DNA of 5,988 bases from CAZAQK01 sp050249355. GTDB lineage: Bacteria > Pseudomonadota > Alphaproteobacteria > Rickettsiales > SXRF01. The notes below the pieces were generated by a model, which saw only the letters and a program-made list of their open reading frames with translations, did not search any database and was not told where the DNA came from. Below, in pieces: positions 1 through 5,421 of this stretch (position 1 is its first letter; every line of letters begins with the position of its first letter). The stretch spans positions 1-5,988 of the forward strand of contig JBFWQQ010000109.1 of NCBI GenBank assembly GCA_050249355.1, read 5' to 3'. A program made the position numbers and the translations under genes.

Positions 1-1
1 T

Positions 2-220
2 ATCATTATTTCCGTTCTGGTCGCGATCATCGGCGTTGCCATTGGTTCGGTAGCGGCCTACAGCGTGATGCAGCTTATGATATTCAGCCAGTACCAACCC
101 ATGCCGCTGGTGGCGCTGTCTGCAATGGCGACCAGCCTGCTGCTGGCTATCGGGTTGGGCCTGCTGGCGACGCGCTATACCTTGTCTGTTCGCCCATTAG
201 CGTTGTTGCGCAATGAGTAG
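2..220 (+). CDS. ABC transporter permease, FtsX/YbbP-like, C-terminal fragment (5' end outside window)
   Basis: The open frame enters from the left edge and ends at TAG 218-220, giving the last 72 residues of an integral membrane protein. Two hydrophobic segments are visible, about fragment residues 1-27 and 36-57, joined by a short polar loop (FSQYQPMP). The protein ends in RPLALLRNE. A closing pair of membrane helices followed by a conserved 'xxxPLxLLR' tail is typical of FtsX-domain permeases of the YbbP/LolC/MacB type, which pair with an ATPase to move lipids, lipoproteins or other envelope substrates. The resemblance to the YbbP branch is from memory of the family, and the substrate cannot be inferred. 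Its stop overlaps the mutY start by 8 bases, so the two genes are probably co-transcribed. The ATPase and lipase partners usual for YbbP would lie left of the window. The membrane-protein call is firm; the exact family is moderately sure. Confidence 0.65.
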   Translation: MIISVLVAIIGVAIGSVAAYSVMQLMIFSQYQPMPLVALSAMATSLLLAIGLGLLATRYTLSVRPLALLRNE

Positions 221-1220
221 CCCGTCTTCCAAAGCCATAAAACGCTTCCATACCCGGCTATACGAATGGTACGCGGTGAAAGGCCGAAAAACCCTGCCAT
301 GGCGCAACACGCGTGACGACTATGCCATCTATGTCAGCGAAATCATGCTGCAGCAGACACAGGTGAAAACCGTACTGAAACATTATTACAAGCCTTTCCT
401 GAAGCGCTTCCCTACCCTGAAATCGCTGGCAAAGGCTAAGCGCAGTGATGTGATGAAGGCATGGCAAGGACTAGGCTATTATAGCCGCGCCGCGAACATG
501 CACGAAACTGCCAAGCTGTGCAATGGCGCGCTTCCGCAGGATGTGAAGGAACTTATGAGCCTGCCCGGCATCGGCCAGAACACCGCGCATGCCATCGCCG
601 CCTTTGCCCATTACCAGCCGGTGGCCGTGATGGAAGCCAACGTGCGCCGGGTGGTAACACGTATTTTTGCGCTAAGCTCGCCAACGCCCGCGCTGCTGTG
701 GAAAAAGGCCGACCAGTTGCTCGATACCACCAACCCGTTCGACTATAATCAGGCGATGATGGATCTCGGCTCGATGGTATGCACCCGCACCGCGCCGCAA
801 TGCACCATCTGTCCGGCAAACACCATCTGTGCCGGTAAGTTCTCGCCCTTGTCCTTCCCTAAACCGGCAAGCGCCAAGAAAGTTCCGGTGCGCCGTAAAA
901 ATATCATCGTATTCACCAATCATCGCGGTGAGATATATGCCAGCACGCGCGACGGAAAATTCCTGACCGGCCTGTTCCATTTCATCGAAGCACCGGTAGA
1001 GCAAAAAAGCGTGGCCTTCATGGACAGACGGTTTGCGCTGGCACGCGCCCGACATATCGGCCATATCCGCCAGCAATACAGCCATTTCACGCTCGAAGCC
1101 GATGTGTACGCGATGCATGCCGGTAATCTGGTCGGCAAGAACTGGCACACGCTTGCACGCTTCAAGGCACTGCCCAAATCGGTAGTGGAAACCAAGATCA
1201 TGGCGCTGCTGCATGATTGA
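213..1220 (+). CDS. mutY: A/G-specific adenine DNA glycosylase MutY
   Basis: MutY removes adenine mispaired with 8-oxoguanine, preventing G:C to T:A transversions. The 335-residue product has the standard order. Helical catalytic domain: LPWRNTRDDY at 28-37 and SEIMLQQTQV at 42-51, with catalytic Glu43. Helix-hairpin-helix: LPGIGQNTAHAI at 117-128. Fe-S loop: Cys190, Cys197, Cys200 and Cys206, spaced C-x6-C-x2-C-x5-C. A NUDIX-like C-terminal domain follows from about 225, with the 8-oxoG-reading loop QYSHF at 288-292 (Ser290, His291, matching the FSH motif). The odd point is that the aspartate of the usual 'DGNV' motif is glutamate: MEANV at 140-144, Glu141 encoded by GAA at 633-635. Asn123 stands where E. 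coli has Ser120. At 335 aa it is slightly shorter than E. coli MutY, mainly before the Fe-S loop and in the C-terminal domain. The ATG at 213 overlaps the permease stop by 8 bases and has no clear Shine-Dalgarno, so coupled translation is likely. Nth-type enzymes lack the C-terminal domain, so the family call is secure. Confidence 0.96.
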   Translation: MSSPSSKAIKRFHTRLYEWYAVKGRKTLPWRNTRDDYAIYVSEIMLQQTQVKTVLKHYYKPFLKRFPTLKSLAKAKRSDVMKAWQGLGYYSRAANMHETAKLCNGALPQDVKELMSLPGIGQNTAHAIAAFAHYQPVAVMEANVRRVVTRIFALSSPTPALLWKKADQLLDTTNPFDYNQAMMDLGSMVCTRTAPQCTICPANTICAGKFSPLSFPKPASAKKVPVRRKNIIVFTNHRGEIYASTRDGKFLTGLFHFIEAPVEQKSVAFMDRRFALARARHIGHIRQQYSHFTLEADVYAMHAGNLVGKNWHTLARFKALPKSVVETKIMALLHD

Positions 1221-2274
1221 ATGCGATGTGGTGATCGCAGGCGGCGGTTTTGCCGGTCTGCTGTGCGCAAAGACACTGGCCGCACGCGGCATACGCGTAC
1301 ACCTGCTGGAACGCAAGGCCGAAGCCGGTATCGGCATGCACACCACCGGCATCATCGTAAAAGAATGTGCCGACGAGTTCACCATCCCCGAACATCTCAC
1401 CCGTAAAGTAACGCGCGTGCGGCTGTATGCGCCCAACCTTAAATACACCGAGTTGAAATCATCCACCTACTTTTTCCTGACCACCGACACGCCGGGCCTG
1501 ATGCGCCACCTGTCGGACGAGGCGATCAGCGCAGGTGCGGTGATACATTATGATACTGCCTACCGTAATGGTGTGCATGATGGCGAAAATATTCGCGTCA
1601 ATGACAGCTATATATGTAAATTCCTGATCGGGGCGGACGGGCCGCGCTCGAAAGTGGCTGACGATTTCAAACTGGGCCAGAACACACAATTCCTGCTGGG
1701 CGCCGAAGCCGAATATACCGGACTGCCGCTGGGTGATGAAGGCGCGTTCTATTGTTTCCTCAACCAGCAATTGGCCTATGGTTATTTAGGTTGGGTGATC
1801 CCCGGTGTCGGCGTAACGCAGGTGGGATTGGCGCAGCGTATGCCCGCGCGCCCGGATATAGACGCGTTCGTAAAACATATGGGCAGCAGTTTCGATTTTA
1901 CCGGTGCCGATGTGGCAGCGCGGCGCGGCGGACTCATACCGGTCGGCGGGCTGGTGGAGCCATTTTTCTGCGGCAACGTACTGCTGCTGGGCGATGCAGC
2001 TGGCATGGTATCGCCGCTTACGGCCGGTGGCATCCACACCGCGTTGCGCTACGGGAAACTCATGGGCGAAGCGATAGCTGACCACCTGCAACATGGCGGG
2101 CCGCACCCTTGTGCGCACATGCGCCGCGTGTATCCACGCTTTTATTTCAAACAGCTGTTACGCAAGTCCTACGAGTGGTTTGCGCCCGACTGGCTGCTTA
2201 ATCTGTTGGTTGGAAATGTTTTATTTTCTGCCGCCGCACATATGGTGTTTTTTAGTAAAAAGCAACTGAAATAG
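1213..2274 (+). CDS. FAD-dependent oxidoreductase, geranylgeranyl reductase family
   Basis: A 353-residue flavoprotein. An N-terminal Rossmann fold binds FAD: DVVIAGGGFAG at 5-15 (GxGxxG at 10-15), with Glu33 ending strand 2 to hold the ribose. GADGPRS at 140-146 is the DG motif. GYLGWVIP at 190-197 matches the YxGWxxP substrate-side motif of geranylgeranyl reductases. GDAAGMVSPLTAGGI at 260-274 is the second FAD motif (GDAAG) in the form used by that family. Known members reduce double bonds in isoprenoid chains of lipids or chlorophyll; others are ring hydroxylases or uncharacterised. The C-terminus (about 327-347) is hydrophobic and could touch the membrane. There is no signal peptide. The substrate is unknown: isoprenoid or quinone-like lipid is an inference from family only. 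The start ATG overlaps the mutY stop by 8 bases without a strong Shine-Dalgarno, implying coupling to mutY. Family membership is well supported; calling it a true geranylgeranyl reductase is not. Confidence 0.85.
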   Translation: MIECDVVIAGGGFAGLLCAKTLAARGIRVHLLERKAEAGIGMHTTGIIVKECADEFTIPEHLTRKVTRVRLYAPNLKYTELKSSTYFFLTTDTPGLMRHLSDEAISAGAVIHYDTAYRNGVHDGENIRVNDSYICKFLIGADGPRSKVADDFKLGQNTQFLLGAEAEYTGLPLGDEGAFYCFLNQQLAYGYLGWVIPGVGVTQVGLAQRMPARPDIDAFVKHMGSSFDFTGADVAARRGGLIPVGGLVEPFFCGNVLLLGDAAGMVSPLTAGGIHTALRYGKLMGEAIADHLQHGGPHPCAHMRRVYPRFYFKQLLRKSYEWFAPDWLLNLLVGNVLFSAAAHMVFFSKKQLK

Positions 2275-2280
2275 AAGACG

Positions 2281-2401
2281 CATTTTTTTCTAGCATCACT
2301 ACATTAAATCTTATAGGGTGATAGGAGAATGATTGCGCCGGGTGATTCTCTTGTCCGGCTTGACCAGTCCACATCCACACCAGAACGTCAGGGAGAGCGA
2401 T
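2281..2401 (+). promoter_or_regulatory. Leader region of the bactofilin gene: weak candidate promoter and two Shine-Dalgarno sites
   Basis: The gap between the FAD enzyme and the bactofilin is the only sizeable non-coding stretch between + strand genes. An AT-rich block at 2281-2316 contains TTATAGG (2311-2317), a possible -10 element, but I see no good -35 element, so the promoter is tentative. There are two ribosome-binding sites. AGGAG at 2323-2327 lies 5 bases before TTG 2333, which is in frame with the bactofilin and would add 23 residues, and 1 base before ATG 2329, which opens a 31-codon out-of-frame reading frame ending at TAG 2422-2424. AGGGAG at 2390-2395 lies 6 bases before ATG 2402, the preferred bactofilin start. 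The two sites leave open a leader peptide or an alternative longer protein. No stable hairpin is obvious. Confidence 0.35.
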
Positions 2402-3166
2402 ATGTTCCGCCGCAAAGAAGATAGCTTATTCGATAACACCACCGACCCCAACCAGGAGCGTGAAGAAACCGCTTCTGCAACCAGCACATCCGCCACGTCT
2501 TCTCAGGCAACGCAGGGTTCTTCTTATGCAGGCACTTCTTCCGTATCACCTGCCACACCGTCTTCAGCTTATGGCCAGTCCATGCCGCGCCCGCCGGGAG
2601 CCACCCAGCCAACCAGCAGCGCGTTCCGTCCGGGTGCCAATACCTCCATCCCATCGGATATGGGCCGCAACCGTATGCCGGAAGTGGGCAAACCGCAGGC
2701 TCCTGCCATGCCATCGTCTTCAGGCCCGATCCCGGCGCCGTCATCTGCCACCGAAAGCAAGAGTTCGTTCAAGGCCGGTGCAACCGGTAACACAAGTCGC
2801 CGCGTGCTGACCGTTGGTAACGACATCCTGCTTAAAGGAGAGATCGCAACCTGCGACCGCCTGGTGATCGAAGGTAAAGTGGATGCCACCCTGAACGATG
2901 TGCACACCGTTGAAATTGCTGAGCACGGTTCGTTCAAAGGCTCGGCCAATATTGAGGATGCCGAGATCAGCGGCCTGTTCGAAGGCGACCTGATCGTGCG
3001 CAACCGTCTGGTGATCTATTCCACCGGCAAGGTACGCGGTACCATTACCTACGGTGAAATTGAAATTGAACGTGGCGGCGAACTGACCGGCGAGATCAAG
3101 AGCAATGCATCCGGTGCCAGCGGCAACGGTTCGCGCACCCGTACCAAAAGCAAGGAAGCTGCTTAA
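2402..3166 (+). CDS. Bactofilin (polymer-forming cytoskeletal protein)
   Basis: Bactofilins self-assemble without nucleotide into filaments at the inner membrane and place peptidoglycan enzymes, stalk or shape factors (BacA in Caulobacter, CcmA in Helicobacter). From ATG 2402 the protein has 254 residues. Residues 1-20 are charged (MFRRKEDSLF). About 21-133 is a long Ser/Thr/Pro/Ala-rich, probably disordered segment. About 134-234 is the bactofilin core, a right-handed beta-helix of short hydrophobic turns with regular glycines: LTVGNDILLKGEI, LVIEGKVDATL, VEIAEHGSFKGSANI, AEISGLFEGDLIV, LVIYSTGKVRGTI, EIEIERGGELTGEI. A basic Ser/Gly/Lys tail ends it. The 2402 start is preferred over TTG 2333 because AGGGAG lies 6 bases upstream and MFRRK resembles known bactofilin N-termini. 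The disordered head is long for the family, whose members are often 120-200 residues. No M23 peptidase partner is adjacent in this window. A symmetric terminator follows 21 bases after the stop. Confidence 0.93.
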   Translation: MFRRKEDSLFDNTTDPNQEREETASATSTSATSSQATQGSSYAGTSSVSPATPSSAYGQSMPRPPGATQPTSSAFRPGANTSIPSDMGRNRMPEVGKPQAPAMPSSSGPIPAPSSATESKSSFKAGATGNTSRRVLTVGNDILLKGEIATCDRLVIEGKVDATLNDVHTVEIAEHGSFKGSANIEDAEISGLFEGDLIVRNRLVIYSTGKVRGTITYGEIEIERGGELTGEIKSNASGASGNGSRTRTKSKEAA

Positions 3167-3187
3167 CTACTACACAAAACCAGACTC

Positions 3188-3215
3188 AAAAAGCCCGGCT
3201 TGCCGGGCTTTTTTT
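3188..3215. terminator. Bidirectional intrinsic terminator between convergent genes
   Basis: A perfect inverted repeat has a six-pair GC core, GCCCGG (3193-3198) with CCGGGC (3203-3208), closing a CTTG tetraloop (3199-3202). A-tract 3188-3192 pairs with T-tract 3209-3213, and the T run extends to 3215. Because A's precede and T's follow the stem, the transcript from either strand ends in a GC hairpin plus U run. It lies 21 bases after the bactofilin stop and 14 bases beyond the rnhA stop, so it should serve both. Confidence 0.93.
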
Positions 3216-3229
3216 ATCACCCAACCGGA

Positions 3230-3664
3230 TTACTTACGTTTTATAGCCTGTACAGCGAGCACATCTGCCCGCTCGTTATATTCGTGGCCATCGTGGCCGC
3301 GCACCCAGTGCCAGCGCACATCGTGCGTGGCGGTGACTTCCAATAATTCCTGCCACAGATCGACATTTTTTACCGGTTTGCGGCCAGCGGTTTTCCAGCC
3401 TCTGGCCTGCCAGCCATCAATCCATTTGGTGATGCCATCCTTCACATAGGTGCTGTCGGTGTAGATATCCACCCGGCACGGCGATTTAAGCGCCCGTAAG
3501 CCTTCGATAGCCGCCGTCAACTCCATGCGGTTGTTGGTGGTGTCTTCGGCATGGCCGGAAAGTTCTTTTTCGGTTTTGCCATATACCAGTATGGCCCCCC
3601 ACCCGCCTGCCCCGGGATTTCCTGAACAGGCACCGTCGGTATATATCTCCACTTGTTTCTTCAT
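3230..3664 (-). CDS. rnhA: Ribonuclease HI
   Basis: RNase HI cuts the RNA strand of RNA/DNA hybrids in the cytoplasm, removing R-loops and replication primers with two Mg ions. The 144-residue product fits the compact bacterial family and carries all active-site residues at E. coli numbering: Asp10 (IYTDGACSGNPG), Glu48 (NNRMELTAA), Asp70 (IYTDSTYV), His124 (WVRGHDGHEYN) and Asp134 (ERADVLA). The basic handle loop (GWQARGWKTAGRKPVKN, 84-100) is present. I chose ATG 3664 (MKKQVEIYTDG) over the in-frame ATG 3673, for three reasons: it matches known N-termini, it forms an ATGA overlap with the thrB stop, and AGGA (3674-3677) lies 9 bases upstream, whereas the same site abuts ATG 3673. It is last in the M48-sdhB-thrB-rnhA run and ends before the shared terminator. 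No sign of degeneration. Confidence 0.97.
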   Translation of the reverse strand: MKKQVEIYTDGACSGNPGAGGWGAILVYGKTEKELSGHAEDTTNNRMELTAAIEGLRALKSPCRVDIYTDSTYVKDGITKWIDGWQARGWKTAGRKPVKNVDLWQELLEVTATHDVRWHWVRGHDGHEYNERADVLAVQAIKRK

Positions 3665-4614
3665 GCGACACATTCCTGAAAGAAACGCAGCTTGGCGCTG
3701 TATTCGAGCGGATCCTTTTTCACCACCTGCGCATCGTCGGGGGTGTTGAGCCAGTCATAGGTACGCGTGAGTAAAAAGCGCAACGCCGCCCCGCGCAGCA
3801 ATATGGGCATGGCCATATTCTCCTCGTCGTTCATCGGGCGGATATCATTATAGGCGGCCATGAGCGCCTGCACCCGCTCCGGCACAAAGCGATGACGGTC
3901 ATCGAAACACCATGCATTCACGCACACCGCCATATCGTAGGCCCACATTTCATGGCAGGCGAAATAAAAATCGATCACCCCAGACAGTTTGAACGAGCCC
4001 CGGTCGCGAACGAAAAACACATTGTCCGGGAACAGGTCTGCGTGCACCGGGCCACTGGGTAAGCCATTTGGCCAGCTCTCTTCCAGAAAATTATATTCTT
4101 CGCGTATGAGCGCAGCCAGCCCCGGTTCAATGCGATCAGCGCTATCGCCAATGCGGAGAACCAGCTGCTGCCAGCCGGCCAGCGATAACGCATTGTCGCG
4201 CCGGTGGGGAAATTCCATGCCCGCAATGTGCATATTGGCCACCAGCTGGCCCAGCTGTGGCAGGTGCTCCATGCGGATGCCGCCTACCCCACCCCCCTTT
4301 AAGAATGTTACCAGCAGTGCCGGTTTTTCTTTCAGCGCACCGAGCACACCGCCATCGATGCGCTCCACGGGCAGCGGACACGGAATACCGCGCGATACGA
4401 ACCACTGCATGAGATGTACGAAATACGGCAGGTCATCTAGCTTTGTACGCTGCTCGAACAATGTCAGGATGTAGCGGCCTGATTCAGTTTCAACAAGGTA
4501 GTTGCTGTTTTCGATACCTTCGGTAATGCCAGTGGCCGACCGGAACGCCCCGATGTCATAGCGCGCAATGAAGTCGGCTATTTCTGCTTCACTCAGCGCC
4601 GTGTATACCGCCAT
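3661..4614 (-). CDS. thrB: Homoserine kinase, ThrB2 type (APH-like fold)
   Basis: Homoserine kinase phosphorylates L-homoserine with ATP, the step before threonine synthase. This 317-residue protein is of the aminoglycoside-phosphotransferase-like ThrB2 class used by alphaproteobacteria and pseudomonads, not the GHMP-kinase ThrB of enterics. Visible elements are the GITEGIENSNYLV nucleotide-loop region (29-41), RYILTLFE with the nearby strand (47-54), the hinge LLVTFLKG (100-107), the catalytic loop GPVHADLFPDNVFF (188-201; His191, Asp193 and Asn198 of HxDxxxxN) and the Mg-binding GVIDFYFA (212-219, Asp215). The gene starts 1 base after the sdhB stop (TGA-C-ATG) with no strong Shine-Dalgarno, and its TGA overlaps the rnhA ATG by 4 bases, so all are probably co-translated. 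In many alphaproteobacteria ispH precedes thrB; here sdhB does. A Gly-rich stretch KGGGVGGI (106-113) sits where relatives are less Gly-rich. Other APH kinases are possible but fit less well. Confidence 0.92.
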   Translation of the reverse strand: MAVYTALSEAEIADFIARYDIGAFRSATGITEGIENSNYLVETESGRYILTLFEQRTKLDDLPYFVHLMQWFVSRGIPCPLPVERIDGGVLGALKEKPALLVTFLKGGGVGGIRMEHLPQLGQLVANMHIAGMEFPHRRDNALSLAGWQQLVLRIGDSADRIEPGLAALIREEYNFLEESWPNGLPSGPVHADLFPDNVFFVRDRGSFKLSGVIDFYFACHEMWAYDMAVCVNAWCFDDRHRFVPERVQALMAAYNDIRPMNDEENMAMPILLRGAALRFLLTRTYDWLNTPDDAQVVKKDPLEYSAKLRFFQECVA

Positions 4615-4615
4615 G

Positions 4616-5416
4616 TCAGACGGCCCGTTTCACCATGAGCTTTTTGATCTCGGCAATGGCCTTGGCCGGGTTCAGCCCCTTGGGGCACGCCTTAGCGCAA
4701 TTCATGATGGTGTGGCAGCGATACAGACGGAACGGATCTTCCAGTGCGTCCAGGCGCTCGCCGGTAAATTCGTCGCGGCTGTCGATGATCCAGCGGTAAG
4801 CCTGCAGTAATATGGCCGGGCCAAGGAAACGGTCGGAATTCCACCAGTAGCTGGGGCAGGAAGTGGAACAGCAGGCGCACAGGATACATTCGTACAGACC
4901 GTCAAGCTTGGCGCGGTCTTCCGGTGATTGCAAGCGCTCACGGCTGGCCGGTTGCGGGGTGGTGGTCTGTAGCCACGGCTGGATCGACTGGTACTGCGCA
5001 TAAAAATTGTTCATGTCCGGCACCAGGTCTTTGACCACTTTCATGTGCGGCAACGGATAAATGTTCACCTCACCCTTCACATCCTCGATGGGTTTGGTGC
5101 ATGCCAGCGTGTTGGTGCCGTCGATGTTCATGGCGCACGACCCGCAGATACCCTCGCGACATGAGCGGCGGAAGGTGAGCGTGGAGTCCACCTCGTCCTT
5201 GATCTTGATCAGCGCATCCAGCACCATGGGGGCACATTTGTCCATGTCCAGCTCGTAACGATCCATGCGCGGATTCTTTGGCTTGCCGTTGGCATCCATA
5301 TCATCCGGGCTCCAGCGATAGATGTTGAAAACCTTGACGTTCTTCGAGCCATCGGCTGCTGCGATATGGTTGCCTTTAGTGATCTTGGAATTTGCAGGGA
5401 GTGTCAGTTCAGCCAT
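4616..5416 (-). CDS. sdhB: Succinate dehydrogenase iron-sulfur subunit (complex II)
   Basis: SdhB carries electrons from the flavin of SdhA to ubiquinone through three Fe-S clusters, on the cytoplasmic face of the inner membrane. The 266-residue protein is full length for alphaproteobacteria. The N-terminal ferredoxin-like domain holds the [2Fe-2S] ligands Cys86, Cys91, Cys94 and Cys106. The C-terminal domain has Cys177, Cys180, Cys183 and Cys244 for [4Fe-4S], and Cys187, Cys234 and Cys240 for [3Fe-4S], assigned by matching E. coli SdhB. PSYWWNSDRFLGPA (188-201) contains the conserved tryptophan pair near the quinone site. The start at 5416 has GGAAGAG (5425-5431, minus strand) 8 bases upstream. 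It begins 5 bases after the M48 peptidase stop and is followed by thrB after 1 base. sdhA is not the immediate upstream gene, which is unusual. Fumarate reductase FrdB is the alternative, but the sequence is clearly of the mitochondrial SdhB type. Confidence 0.97.
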   Translation of the reverse strand: MAELTLPANSKITKGNHIAAADGSKNVKVFNIYRWSPDDMDANGKPKNPRMDRYELDMDKCAPMVLDALIKIKDEVDSTLTFRRSCREGICGSCAMNIDGTNTLACTKPIEDVKGEVNIYPLPHMKVVKDLVPDMNNFYAQYQSIQPWLQTTTPQPASRERLQSPEDRAKLDGLYECILCACCSTSCPSYWWNSDRFLGPAILLQAYRWIIDSRDEFTGERLDALEDPFRLYRCHTIMNCAKACPKGLNPAKAIAEIKKLMVKRAV

Positions 5417-5421
5417 ATGCG

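Noticed and set aside
672..1466. 264-codon open frame on the minus strand across mutY and the FAD gene
   Set aside because: It lies antisense to two genes with clear family motifs, shows no recognisable domain, and its length is explained by GC-rich codon bias on the opposite strand.
2275..2310. Terminator after the FAD enzyme suggested by the T-run at 2283-2289
   Set aside because: No GC-rich inverted repeat precedes the T-run, so it does not form an intrinsic terminator.
2388..3003. Minus-strand and alternative-frame open frames across the bactofilin
   Set aside because: They come from the low-complexity Ser/Pro/Thr codons of the bactofilin head; no domain or start signal supports them.
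3665..3673. Start of rnhA at ATG 3673 (MCRMKK...)
   Set aside because: The AGGA site abuts this ATG with no spacing, while ATG 3664 has correct spacing, forms the ATGA overlap with thrB and gives active-site numbering identical to E. coli RNase HI.
3989..4474. 161-codon plus-strand open frame within thrB
   Set aside because: Antisense shadow of a well-supported kinase gene; the sequence is Ser/Arg/Pro-rich with no family features and no ribosome-binding site.
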